Source of the DNA: Sphingobium sp. Cam5-1
GTDB lineage: Bacteria; Pseudomonadota; Alphaproteobacteria; Sphingomonadales; Sphingomonadaceae
NCBI RefSeq assembly: GCF_015693305.1
Contig: NZ_CP065139.1
Location: 186,001 to 250,000, forward strand
DNA: 64,000 bases
Reading direction: 5' to 3'
Numbering within the stretch: the stretch's first letter is position 1; each line of letters starts with the position of its first letter. The position numbers and the translations under genes are program-made. This document shows, piece by piece, positions 1 to 8,327 of this stretch. A model generated the notes under the pieces. The model worked only from the letters and a program-made list of their open reading frames with translations. It was not told the DNA's origin and ran no database searches.

Positions 1-79
1 ATGGCACTATACGGCTGCCGATCGTCTGCGTCGAAATGCGATCCCGCGCTTCTCGAGTTCGGCGGGAATCAACCCGTCA

Positions 80-427
80 TTAAGTTTGCGTTTCATCGAC
101 AGTGAACAAACGCGTGTAGTCGCGGTCGAAGAGATTCTCCTCGTCCGCCGCCATCCGCTGGAAAATTTCCGGTTCGTTGGCCTTGGCGAGGAACACGTCA
201 TAAGCGGCGCGGTCGGCGAACCAGAGCTCTGTTATTACATCGAAATCGAGCTCAGTTGCCTTTGGGAAAAATAGAGCTCCATCCAAGTTGATGTAGTTGC
301 GACGATAATCGAGAATATTGGGCAATAGCTCAGCCATCAACTTTGAATGATGATTTTCGTAATAATCAATGAACTGCTCTCGGCTAAGATCTTGTCGACG
401 GCGCAAGAGGGCAATGCATTTGAACAT
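80..427 (-). CDS. EthD-domain small protein
   Basis: A 115-residue protein with the layout of the EthD / dimeric alpha-beta barrel family: an N-terminal beta strand (MFKCIALLRRR), then the typical LSREQFIDYYENHH segment in which conserved His residues follow the YY pair, and a C-terminal aspartate-rich tail. EthD proteins accompany P450 systems and other oxidative operons; some act as small cyclases, isomerases or decarboxylases, others have no known reaction. The ATG is preceded by AGGAGAAA. It is the last gene of the minus-strand operon that starts with the kshA-like gene, 124 bp after the P450 gene. The function here is not known. The family call is fairly secure. Confidence 0.7.
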   Translation of the reverse strand: MFKCIALLRRRQDLSREQFIDYYENHHSKLMAELLPNILDYRRNYINLDGALFFPKATELDFDVITELWFADRAAYDVFLAKANEPEIFQRMAADEENLFDRDYTRLFTVDETQT

Positions 428-551
428 TATGTTTCTCCTGGATGTTTTAATGCGGAAGAATCAGTCGCCCGAAGAATGACATTGCCGGGCCACCGACGTC
501 AGCTTGCAAGAGCTTTATCGCGTCACTCGATCGTATCGAGATCATTTCTGT

Positions 552-1781
552 TCATTTCGCACCGTAAGGGCGAACCCAAAGCTCACGCGGACCGCGCAAT
601 ACCCCACCGACAAATTCGACCGGCCGATCAGGGGATAATTGCATGTTCGGGAAACGTTCGAAAACGATCCGCAGCGCAGCTTCCAATTCACGGCGAGCAA
701 GGTGCATACCCAGACAGAAATGGGGACCATAAGCAAAGGTCAAACTTTTGCTGTTATCGCGCGTGGGATCGAAGCGGCTGCCATCGGGAAAGACCGCCGG
801 ATCGCGATTGGCGGCCGTGATTGCGAGCGCCACCATATCCCCTTCTTTGATGGAAACACCGCCGAGCTCAATGTCGGCCGATGCCATGCGCGGTTCGAGA
901 GCCACGGGTGGCTGCCAACGAAGAGCTTCGGCTACCAAAGCCGTGCGTGCCTTATCGTCCTGTTGTGCCATTGCCCGGAAGGCGGGGTCGGCAAGCACAC
1001 ATGCAAACAGGCTGCCGCCTGCCTTGTAGGTCGTGTCGGAACCCGCCGGGAACAACAGTCGCAGAAAGGCCAGAATTTCCTCGTGAGACAGATGCTCGCC
1101 GCCAACCTCGGCAGTGACTATCATCGAGATCATATCGTCCTTCGGCTCCGCGCGCCGCTGACGAATGATGTCGTCCATATAATCGTCAAACTCTTTCTTC
1201 GCCTGAAGAGAGCCTTCCGGGTCCCAGCCGTAATCGATCAGCTTGACGGCCCATTTGAGGAATTTGGCCTCATCGTGGACGGGTATCCCAAGCATGCGAG
1301 TGATGATGGAAAAGGGGAAAGGCCGGGTGAAGGCCTGCGTAAACTCCACCTCCTCCTTGCCTTCTATGCGATCAAGCAGTTCATGAATGATGGGCTCCAG
1401 CGTGTGCTCCACGAGAGCGCGGACCTTGCCTGGCATGAACGAAGGCGCGACAAGCGCTCGTTTCGCACGATGTTCGTCACCCTGCATGGATTGAATATTC
1501 CTGCCCATCGCCGGGGCTGCATATTCCATGAAGAACGCGCCGCCATCGAAACTGACGACATCACCGAACGCCTGCTTGACCTCGGGGTGGCCCATTATCA
1601 GCCAGATGGTATTTCCCCAGAATTTGACGGGGACGACCGATCCATGCGTCCGAAGTTCGGCGAGGAGTTCGTGAAGGTCGGGCAGTTCGTCAAGCCCGAA
1701 ATCCTTGTCGCTCATCAATGGTTCGCGGTCGCGCAACATCCTACTTAACTCCGATCCTGTCATCGTTCCGGTCGCAAACAT
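552..1781 (-). CDS. Cytochrome P450
   Basis: A soluble bacterial P450 of about 409 residues. Visible motifs are the oxygen-binding I-helix AGSDTT (246-251), the ExxR pair E285/R288 in EALR, and the haem loop FAYGPHFCLG with the thiolate ligand Cys356. It would hydroxylate a hydrophobic substrate using electrons from the 2Fe-2S ferredoxin encoded 67 bp upstream. No ferredoxin reductase gene is adjacent. The start is uncertain: an ATG at 1739 (residue 15) has a better GGAG ribosome site than the first ATG. Location between the ferredoxin and EthD genes in a CoA-pathway operon suggests side-chain or ring hydroxylation of a steroid- or terpenoid-like compound; the substrate is inferred only from context. 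Confidence 0.93.
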   Translation of the reverse strand: MFATGTMTGSELSRMLRDREPLMSDKDFGLDELPDLHELLAELRTHGSVVPVKFWGNTIWLIMGHPEVKQAFGDVVSFDGGAFFMEYAAPAMGRNIQSMQGDEHRAKRALVAPSFMPGKVRALVEHTLEPIIHELLDRIEGKEEVEFTQAFTRPFPFSIITRMLGIPVHDEAKFLKWAVKLIDYGWDPEGSLQAKKEFDDYMDDIIRQRRAEPKDDMISMIVTAEVGGEHLSHEEILAFLRLLFPAGSDTTYKAGGSLFACVLADPAFRAMAQQDDKARTALVAEALRWQPPVALEPRMASADIELGGVSIKEGDMVALAITAANRDPAVFPDGSRFDPTRDNSKSLTFAYGPHFCLGMHLARRELEAALRIVFERFPNMQLSPDRPVEFVGGVLRGPRELWVRPYGAK

Positions 1782-1848
1782 CCAGCTCTAATCAAACGAG
1801 CCCCAGAATAGCATATTTTGATCGATGGCATTTAACCATCAAGTGCGT

Positions 1849-2166
1849 TCAGGCCTGACATTCGGGCACATGGATCGTGAGGCCGTCCAGTTCACGGGTC
1901 ATCACGATCTGACAGGTCAGTCGGCTGCCCTCGCGGACGTCGATGCAACCCGACAACATGGCAAGTTCTGCCTCACCTGGCGCTTCCAGCTTGTCGATCC
2001 ATTGATCATCAACATAGCCGTGACAGGTTGCGCAGGCCATTGAGCCCCCGCATTCCCCAATTATGCCATCGACGGAATTGTCTGTCGCGAAGCGTAACAC
2101 GGTGTCACCTTCCAGCCCCTCCGCGATCGTTTCAGCGCCATCCTGGCCGACAAACCTCACCCGCAT
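1849..2166 (-). CDS. 2Fe-2S ferredoxin, putidaredoxin type
   Basis: A 105-residue vertebrate/putidaredoxin-type ferredoxin. The cluster ligands are Cys39, Cys45 and Cys48 in ECGGSMACATCHG and a distant Cys85 in RLTCQI, the spacing expected for P450-serving ferredoxins. The ATG follows AAGGA at 8 bases. It sits directly upstream of the P450 gene on the same strand and very probably donates electrons to it. The partner NADH-dependent reductase is not in this operon and must be encoded elsewhere. Confidence 0.93.
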   Translation of the reverse strand: MRVRFVGQDGAETIAEGLEGDTVLRFATDNSVDGIIGECGGSMACATCHGYVDDQWIDKLEAPGEAELAMLSGCIDVREGSRLTCQIVMTRELDGLTIHVPECQA

Positions 2167-2235
2167 GAAAACTATCCTTTATTCTGATCATCCGCCACTG
2201 CCTGAGGGCAATAGCGCGTCACCGCGCTATAACCG

Positions 2236-3030
2236 TCAGCCGCCTTGTTGCAGACTGGCGGGCGCGGTCGACCAGTAGCTGTGGTAATAGCCTGCTACCC
2301 ATCCGCCATCCACCGCCAGCTCAGCTCCGGTGATGTAAGACGCTTCGTCAGAGCACAGGAACAAACTCGCCGCTGCGACTTCGTTCGGTTCGCCCATCCG
2401 TTGGAGTGGTACGCGCGTGTAGTGTGCGTTGCGGTCATCGCCCTGCCATTTTTGGGGATTGCCCATCGCAGTATCGATGCCGCCCGGATGGACAGAATTG
2501 ACACGCACGCCATGAGGACCGAATTCGAGCGCTACCGATTTGGTGGCGCCCCGAACAGCCCATTTGCTCGCGGAGTAAGCGGACAGAGAGTTGGAGCCGC
2601 GCAGACCATCGACAGAAGAGATGTTGACGATCGCACCACGGCCGGCATTTTTCATGGCCCCCCCGACATGCTTCATGCCGAAGATCGTTCCCTTGACGTT
2701 GACGTTGAAAACGAGATCGAGATCGGCGGCGGTCACCTCCGTGACCGGTGCCATCACGCATACGCCGGCATTGTTGACCAGTGCATCAATCCGACCATAG
2801 CGTTCGAGCAGATTTGCCGTCAGAGCCTGCCAGCTGTCTTCGGAAGAGACGTCGTGCCGCGTGAAGCTGGCTTTGCCTCCCAGTTCGGCCGCCAGAGCGG
2901 TTCCTTCGTCCACCAACATATCCGCGATCGTAACGATCGCGCCTTCCTGTGCGAAAAGCCGGGTCGTCGCCTCACCCATGCCGCGTCCGCCGCCGGTGAT
3001 GATCACAACCTTGTCCTGCATGCGTGCCAT
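2236..3030 (-). CDS. SDR-family oxidoreductase
   Basis: A 264-residue classical short-chain dehydrogenase. The NAD(P)-binding loop TGGGRGMG is at 12-19, the NNAG motif at 86-89, and the catalytic Ser139, Tyr152 and Lys156 lie in NISSVDG and YSASK. Acidic residues after the second strand (TIADMLVDE) favour NAD(H). RBS GAGGTG precedes the ATG. It lies in the operon between a crotonase and the ferredoxin gene, a setting that fits oxidation of a hydroxyl group made by the P450 or by hydration. Likely substrates are hydroxysteroids or hydroxyacyl-CoAs; this cannot be decided from sequence. Confidence 0.88.
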   Translation of the reverse strand: MARMQDKVVIITGGGRGMGEATTRLFAQEGAIVTIADMLVDEGTALAAELGGKASFTRHDVSSEDSWQALTANLLERYGRIDALVNNAGVCVMAPVTEVTAADLDLVFNVNVKGTIFGMKHVGGAMKNAGRGAIVNISSVDGLRGSNSLSAYSASKWAVRGATKSVALEFGPHGVRVNSVHPGGIDTAMGNPQKWQGDDRNAHYTRVPLQRMGEPNEVAAASLFLCSDEASYITGAELAVDGGWVAGYYHSYWSTAPASLQQGG

Positions 3031-3105
3031 CTTACACCTCTTCCTTTTTTATCCTTCGCACCGTTGATTGGCGCGACGATCATTGCCTGTTTGTGCCACC
3101 CCGGC

Positions 3106-3909
3106 TCATTGGGCCTTGTTGGCGCCCTTCTTTTCAAAGCGCGCGCGAAAGGCTTCGAAGAGCCGGTCTTGCTCTTCGCCGCCATTAAGGCTGCTGTTGA
3201 TCAGGCGCTCGACATTGCGCCCTTGCGTCCGGTCGAGATCCTTGGCCAGTTCGATGGCGAGTTTGGCGGAACCCAGCGCCTCGGGCGGTTGCGCCGCGAG
3301 ATGGCGGCAGAAGGCTGCGACTTCTTCGTCAAATTCCTCGGCCGGATAGATTTCATGAATCAAACCAGCCGAAAGCGCGCGTTCGGGGTTCATGGGGAGA
3401 TTGGCCATGATCAGCCAGCGCGCCCAATGGGCACCCACGGTACGGACGAGGCGGCTAGTGCCGCCTGACCCCGGTATGGCGCCGAAGTTCAGTTCGGGCA
3501 GAGCATAGGTTGCCGCGTCGCTTGCCAGACGAAAATCGCACGATAGCGACATTTCAAGAGCGCCGCCAAGGCAAGGTCCCTGATGAGCCACGACGACGGG
3601 CTTCTCGAGATTCTCGAACTCATCCCACAACCAGTGGCGGGCCGCTTGCCCGTACCGCTGCCGGAACTGCCGGGCGCTCTCGCCCGGCTTCGCGGGTTCG
3701 ATCGCGGTGATGTCATAACCTGCCGAGAAATATTTGCCGGTCGATCGGATCAGGAAAACCCGAAGGGCTGCATCGTCCCGGAAAAGTTTGAAGGCCGAAT
3801 AAAGGCCATCGAACATCGAATTGGTGATCGCATTGTATTTGTGCGGCCGATTGAACGTCAGGGTCAAAACAGGCCCGTCAGCCTCGATAACGAAGTCTTG
3901 TTCGCTCAT
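3106..3909 (-). CDS. Enoyl-CoA hydratase/isomerase family protein
   Basis: A 267-residue crotonase. Both hydratase glutamates appear to be present: in LGGALEMSLSCD and in LPELNFGAIPGSGG. The upstream reading frame opens with TTG, but the ATG at 3909 has AGGA at 8 bases, and it starts 2 bases after the stop of the acyl-CoA dehydrogenase gene, so translational coupling is likely. It would hydrate the enoyl-CoA made by that dehydrogenase, and the next gene (SDR) could oxidise the product, giving a complete beta-oxidation turn within the operon. Confidence 0.88.
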   Translation of the reverse strand: MSEQDFVIEADGPVLTLTFNRPHKYNAITNSMFDGLYSAFKLFRDDAALRVFLIRSTGKYFSAGYDITAIEPAKPGESARQFRQRYGQAARHWLWDEFENLEKPVVVAHQGPCLGGALEMSLSCDFRLASDAATYALPELNFGAIPGSGGTSRLVRTVGAHWARWLIMANLPMNPERALSAGLIHEIYPAEEFDEEVAAFCRHLAAQPPEALGSAKLAIELAKDLDRTQGRNVERLINSSLNGGEEQDRLFEAFRARFEKKGANKAQ

Positions 3910-3911
3910 GT

Positions 3912-6101
3912 TCAATTCCTCGTTCGGGGCAGTCCAAGCCCGGTTTCGGCAATAATGCTGCGCTGAACTTCGCTGCTGCCCATATATATGGTCGCGGCGA
4001 TCGAACGGCGGTACTCGCGCTCTATCTTGCCCAGCACCGTGTTTCCGGAGAACAGGGAGTCCGGTGCGGTCAGCGCCATCAGCATCTCACCGCACTCGAT
4101 CATGGCTTCGCTTCCGAAAAGCTTGCCCGATGGGCCAAAGTGCTTCTTTTGGTCACCCGTGCTGGCGGCCCAGAGGGCGCGCCGGTGCAAGGCATGAAGC
4201 ACTTCCAGCCGGGCAGCAACCGAAGCCAGAACGCTGCGTACCCGATGGCTCGCCGAACGTTTCTGGCCGTTCTGGTCGGAGCCATGGCTCCACTCAACGC
4301 CCGATTTCACCATTTCCTGTAGCGAACCGATAAAGAGTTCCATCGACCCCTGCTCGCGCGCGAGCGCCGCCGCCAGGACCTTCACACCTCCATCAACCTC
4401 GCCGATACGCAGTTCATCCGGTACGCGCAGGTCATCATAGAAGGTGGTGTTGGTCCGCTCTCCCCCTACGGTCTCGATCGGATCGCAGCGATATCCCGGT
4501 TGATCCAGCGGCGCTGCGAACAGGGTGATGCCCTTATGCTTATCCTCCCCGGTACGGGTTACCATAAGCGAGTAGTTCGCCAGATGGCCCTGCGAGGTGA
4601 ACATTTTCTGCCCGTTTATCACCCACCCCTCGCCATCACGCGTGGCGCGTGTCTGGACGGCGAAGAGGTCCGATCCGCAAGACGGTTCAGAATAGCCGAG
4701 CGAGCCATAGAGTTCGCCTCGTGCCATCCGAGGCACGATTTCGCGCTTGGCCTTGTCGCTGCCATGGTCGATCAGCGCGCGGCCGACCAGTTCCGTGACG
4801 GCCACTACCGTATCATTCCAGCCAAACTCGACATAAACGCCGCGAACAGCCGCCACCGCAAGCACGTCAGCGGAGCGTCCGCCATATTCCGTCGGCCAGT
4901 CAGGGAATAAAAGTCCTTTGGCCCCGAGCTTTTTAAAAAGGTCGACGTCGTGCCCGTCATCTGATCCAAAGGACCAATCACGCTTTTCCGGTGTCGCATG
5001 TTCTGCGAAGACGGCGCGCACCTCCTCCGCCAGCGACAATGCGTGTTCGGGGAAATCGAAGCGAATGTCGTTCTCGCCAGAATCAGGAAGGTGCGCCTTG
5101 CCTCCAAACCACATCCGGGAAGCCGCCCGCTGCAACTCTTCGTCCGGGTCGCCAGCCAGCAGCGACCATGCGGCGACGCGCCGGAAATAGGTTTGCGCAC
5201 TATATTCCATGGTAACGCCATAGCCACCAAGAACACGCATCCCGAGCACGGTGGCGGGCCGGGCCGCCTGTCCAGCCCACCATGATGCCAGGCTGACGAG
5301 GCCAGCGGCATTGTCGGCATTTTGGGAAATCGCCTCAATTGCACGCAGGATCAGCAGCGATGCACCTTCCACATCAACCAGACGATCCGCCATCGGATGG
5401 GCAAGTCCCTGGAAACTGCCGATCGGACGGCCGAAGGCGTGACGCTCCTTGGCATATTCGGCTGCATCGAACAGAGATTTTTGAGCGGCAGCCGCGATCC
5501 GGGCGGCATTGAGCAACCGCCATTCCTCGACTGCGGCCTCATAGGCCTGCACTGCATCCCTGCCCTGCGCGACCAGCCTGCCCCCGTCGCCATCAAAATC
5601 GACGAGGCGTGCACCAAGGCCGCCAATATCCGTAGATTCTCCTGCGACCGGACCTGAGAGTATCCGGATCTCTTCCCCGAGGCGGAACAGGATCAGATCG
5701 GCGGAGGAAGCATGCGCGATGACCTGCTGGCGCCGCACCGCTGCGTCATCGAGCGCAAACAGGGCGATGCCCCCGTCAGCAACGCCTTGCAGGACATCGT
5801 CCGCGCCAAGCAAGGCCAGCAGCCGCGCCGCGACCATCATCTCCACGCCCGGGATCACCGGGGCGAACTTGCCCAACGCCTCCGCGACGACCACGGCTTC
5901 GACCAGCCCTGCCCCAACGCCGCCCTGCGCTTCGGGAACGCGTAGAAGCGGCAGGCCGAACTCGTTGAACAGCACCCAGGTTTCAGCGTCGTGGCCAAGT
6001 GCCTCACTATTGCGCAGGTGCGCCAGGGTACATTGGCGGGCAAACGCCTTTTCCAGCATGTCGCGCAGAAGCTGCTGCTCTTCCGACAGTTGCAGGTTCA
6101 T
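3912..6101 (-). CDS. Two-domain (fused) acyl-CoA dehydrogenase
   Basis: At 729 residues this is about twice the normal acyl-CoA dehydrogenase length. The first half (about 1-345) begins with an acyl-CoA dehydrogenase N-terminal helix (LSEEQQLLRDML) and contains ERHAFGRPIGSFQ. The second half (about 360-729) has the FAD/substrate segment GSLGYSEPSCGSD and the GQKMFTSQG strand, and ends with a C-terminal helical domain (IYMGSSEVQRSIIAE). Such head-to-tail fusions correspond to heteromeric steroid side-chain dehydrogenases; FadE34 of mycobacteria has this architecture. The start ATG overlaps the synthetase stop by ATGA. Likely role: alpha,beta-dehydrogenation of a polycyclic acyl-CoA. The polycyclic substrate is inferred from the fusion and neighbours. 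Confidence 0.9.
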   Translation of the reverse strand: MNLQLSEEQQLLRDMLEKAFARQCTLAHLRNSEALGHDAETWVLFNEFGLPLLRVPEAQGGVGAGLVEAVVVAEALGKFAPVIPGVEMMVAARLLALLGADDVLQGVADGGIALFALDDAAVRRQQVIAHASSADLILFRLGEEIRILSGPVAGESTDIGGLGARLVDFDGDGGRLVAQGRDAVQAYEAAVEEWRLLNAARIAAAAQKSLFDAAEYAKERHAFGRPIGSFQGLAHPMADRLVDVEGASLLILRAIEAISQNADNAAGLVSLASWWAGQAARPATVLGMRVLGGYGVTMEYSAQTYFRRVAAWSLLAGDPDEELQRAASRMWFGGKAHLPDSGENDIRFDFPEHALSLAEEVRAVFAEHATPEKRDWSFGSDDGHDVDLFKKLGAKGLLFPDWPTEYGGRSADVLAVAAVRGVYVEFGWNDTVVAVTELVGRALIDHGSDKAKREIVPRMARGELYGSLGYSEPSCGSDLFAVQTRATRDGEGWVINGQKMFTSQGHLANYSLMVTRTGEDKHKGITLFAAPLDQPGYRCDPIETVGGERTNTTFYDDLRVPDELRIGEVDGGVKVLAAALAREQGSMELFIGSLQEMVKSGVEWSHGSDQNGQKRSASHRVRSVLASVAARLEVLHALHRRALWAASTGDQKKHFGPSGKLFGSEAMIECGEMLMALTAPDSLFSGNTVLGKIEREYRRSIAATIYMGSSEVQRSIIAETGLGLPRTRN

Positions 6102-7798
6102 GTTTTCACTCGCTCCTGCTCTATCAAGTCGAGGACCTGCTTGCGAAGGTCCGGCTTCAGCACCTTGCCCATGGCGTTGCGGGGCAATTCCGCAACCAGA
6201 ACCAGCCGCTCTGGCGCCTTTTGGTGGGAAAGCCCTGCCTGCGCGAAATGCGCGCGGATATCGTCCAACGTCAGCGTGACAGCGTCGGCGACCTTGACAA
6301 AGACCGCGACCCGCTCACCCAATGCTTCGTCAGGCCAGGCGACGGCAGCGACTTCGGATACGGCGGCGTGTTGCATCATCACGTCTTCAATTTCCTTGGA
6401 GGAAATATTTTCGCCGCCACGAATGATGATGTCCTTCTTTCGATCGACGATGCGAATATAGCCATCTTCGTCAAGGACACCGATGTCGCCGGTTCGGAAC
6501 CAGCCATCGCGGTCAAAGGCCGTCGCATTATGTTCCGGATCGAGATAGCCCTTGAAAAGCTCCGGCCCCATGGAAACGATCTCGCCCGGTTCGCCGACAG
6601 GTACGGGTTGTTCGTTTTCGTCAATGAGCCGGACCTGCACGCCCGGCATCAACCGGCCATCGGTCATCATGCGTTTTTCTTTGGGATCGGTCGGATACGA
6701 ACCGCTGATCGTCAGATGTTCGGTACATCCGTAGCATCGCGTCGCCGCCCAGCCCCGCGCCTCGCACAGTTCCATCAATGTTGGGGAAACGCTTGTGGCG
6801 CCGATGAGAATTTGCCGGAGACCGTCCGGAAAAACCTCGTCGGCATGACGAAGATAAGCCTGGACCATCAACGGGACGCCCGCCGCCCGATCCGATTGAT
6901 TCTCGCGGACCAGCGCGACGGCCACATCCTCATCGAAGGCGTCCATAAGGATCATGGGATCCGCCATCAGCAGCGGTCGCAAAGTCATGATCACACCTGC
7001 GGCGTGACCGCTGGGAAAAGGATGAAACTCCGGCGTGCCGGATGCGGAACGGACCATCGGGAAGTTGGCGACTTCCGAAGCGAACGCATTATGCGTCAGC
7101 ACCGCGCCCTTCGGTGCAGCCGTGGTCCCGGATGTGAAAATGATGAGCCAGGGGTCGTCCGGACTGGCAGTCAGGCGCGGCATGGGTTCGTCCCCGCCGG
7201 TATTCAGCGCGCTCCAGCGAACGACCGGGCGCGGCATCTCCTCATCGCCAATAACGATCACATGTTTGAGTTCGGGCAAATCGCCAAGGGCGCCCAGCCG
7301 CGCGCCATAGTCGATCTTCTTCCAGCGATCCGGGACGACGAATGCGCGAGCGTCCGACTTGCGCAAGACATATTCTATTTCTGCCGCGCCAAGGGTGTGC
7401 ATCATCGGCACGAAAATCAGGCCCAGATGCATCGCCGCGAGCATCGTGAGGGCGCATTCTTTCCAGTTCGGCACCTGCACGACGACCGCGTCGCCCTCGA
7501 CCAGGCCAAGGCGTTGGAAGGCGCGGGCGATGCCATAGCTTTCCGCGAGCAAGGCACCCGTGGTCGTCGAGCAGGGACGTTCCGCCGATCCAAAGATGAT
7601 CTTGGTATCCGGGGATGCATCCACACATTCGCGGATCATCTCCGGCATCAACCGCCCTTTATGGAGACCCGAACTGACCCATTCTTTCCGCAGCACCGCG
7701 CGCGCGCGCCAGTGATCTGCCTCGTTCAAGGCAGCAAGCCGTTGAGCCAGTGTCATCTGCTTTGCCTGGTCTGGCCGCGTGTGAGGAGTTTCAAGCAT
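6098..7798 (-). CDS. Acyl-CoA synthetase (AMP-forming)
   Basis: A 566-residue ANL-superfamily ligase. Seen are the ATP loop FTSGTTAAPKGA, the adenylate-binding GWFRTGDIG, the hinge region VDRKKDIIIRGGENIS, and the C-terminal lysine motif PRNAMGKVLKPDL. It activates a carboxylic acid to its CoA thioester. The gene overlaps its upstream neighbour by 8 bp and its downstream neighbour by 4 bp, so it is tightly co-expressed with the double acyl-CoA dehydrogenase, which would use its product. Family relatives include cyclohexanecarboxylate and steroid-side-chain ligases; the exact acid is unknown. Confidence 0.9.
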   Translation of the reverse strand: MLETPHTRPDQAKQMTLAQRLAALNEADHWRARAVLRKEWVSSGLHKGRLMPEMIRECVDASPDTKIIFGSAERPCSTTTGALLAESYGIARAFQRLGLVEGDAVVVQVPNWKECALTMLAAMHLGLIFVPMMHTLGAAEIEYVLRKSDARAFVVPDRWKKIDYGARLGALGDLPELKHVIVIGDEEMPRPVVRWSALNTGGDEPMPRLTASPDDPWLIIFTSGTTAAPKGAVLTHNAFASEVANFPMVRSASGTPEFHPFPSGHAAGVIMTLRPLLMADPMILMDAFDEDVAVALVRENQSDRAAGVPLMVQAYLRHADEVFPDGLRQILIGATSVSPTLMELCEARGWAATRCYGCTEHLTISGSYPTDPKEKRMMTDGRLMPGVQVRLIDENEQPVPVGEPGEIVSMGPELFKGYLDPEHNATAFDRDGWFRTGDIGVLDEDGYIRIVDRKKDIIIRGGENISSKEIEDVMMQHAAVSEVAAVAWPDEALGERVAVFVKVADAVTLTLDDIRAHFAQAGLSHQKAPERLVLVAELPRNAMGKVLKPDLRKQVLDLIEQERVKT

Positions 7799-8219
7799 TG
7801 GCGATATAGACCAGGGTCCGCTTCGCGATCCGCCACCCTGTGGGGGTCAGGCGGAATTCGTCCAGAGCATTGCCAATGGAAACGGGGATCAGGGCCGCAC
7901 GACGGTCTTCGGCCGTGGACGACCGGGAATATGCGACATAATTCGAACGACTGCGCGCGTGATCGGGATCAACACAGTCGATGACGATGTTCGTATATAT
8001 GTGGAGCATTCGGTTCGTTACGGGAATTTCCCCGATGAAGCGCATGATCGCATCAAGCCCCACCAGCGGACTACCCCCCTTTTCAAATACCGCATCCTCA
8101 GTGAACAGGTTGCGCAGTCCTTCAATGTCACGCTGATCCATGCACCGCGCCAATTCGAAAATCAGCCGTTGCAGCTCGCGTTCCATCATGTAGGTCTCAA
8201 TCACAGAGGGGGTCATCAT
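7791..8219 (-). CDS. SnoaL/NTF2-like small protein
   Basis: A 142-residue protein from the ATG at 8219 (a longer frame begins with TTG at 8261, but GGATCGAG precedes the ATG pair at 8219/8216). It has the NTF2/SnoaL fold pattern: helical start with ELARCMDQRDIEGLRNLFTEDAVFE, then strand-rich C-terminus ending LTPTGWRIAKRTLVYI. Members of this SnoaL_4-like group are found in aromatic and steroid catabolic operons and include isomerases, dehydratases and dioxygenase small subunits. No catalytic assignment is justified. It lies 108 bp after the Rieske oxygenase gene and overlaps the synthetase gene. Confidence 0.75.
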   Translation of the reverse strand: MMTPSVIETYMMERELQRLIFELARCMDQRDIEGLRNLFTEDAVFEKGGSPLVGLDAIMRFIGEIPVTNRMLHIYTNIVIDCVDPDHARSRSNYVAYSRSSTAEDRRAALIPVSIGNALDEFRLTPTGWRIAKRTLVYIANA

Positions 8220-8327
8220 CTCGATCCAGGAGTATGAAGTACGCAGTAAGCGTTCGGGCAATTCACGATGGGCTTGAAAGGAGGAAGGACACTTACTGCG
8301 AAATTCCCGCGCCTTTCGTATCAGCTC

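Noticed and set aside
2245..3468. 407-codon plus-strand open frame across the SDR and crotonase genes
   Set aside because: It spans two real minus-strand genes and their ribosome sites; no domain is seen.
5999..7984. 661-codon plus-strand open frame opposite the acyl-CoA synthetase
   Set aside because: It is antisense to two well-supported genes, has no recognisable domain and has the His/Arg/Asp-rich composition of a high-GC shadow frame.
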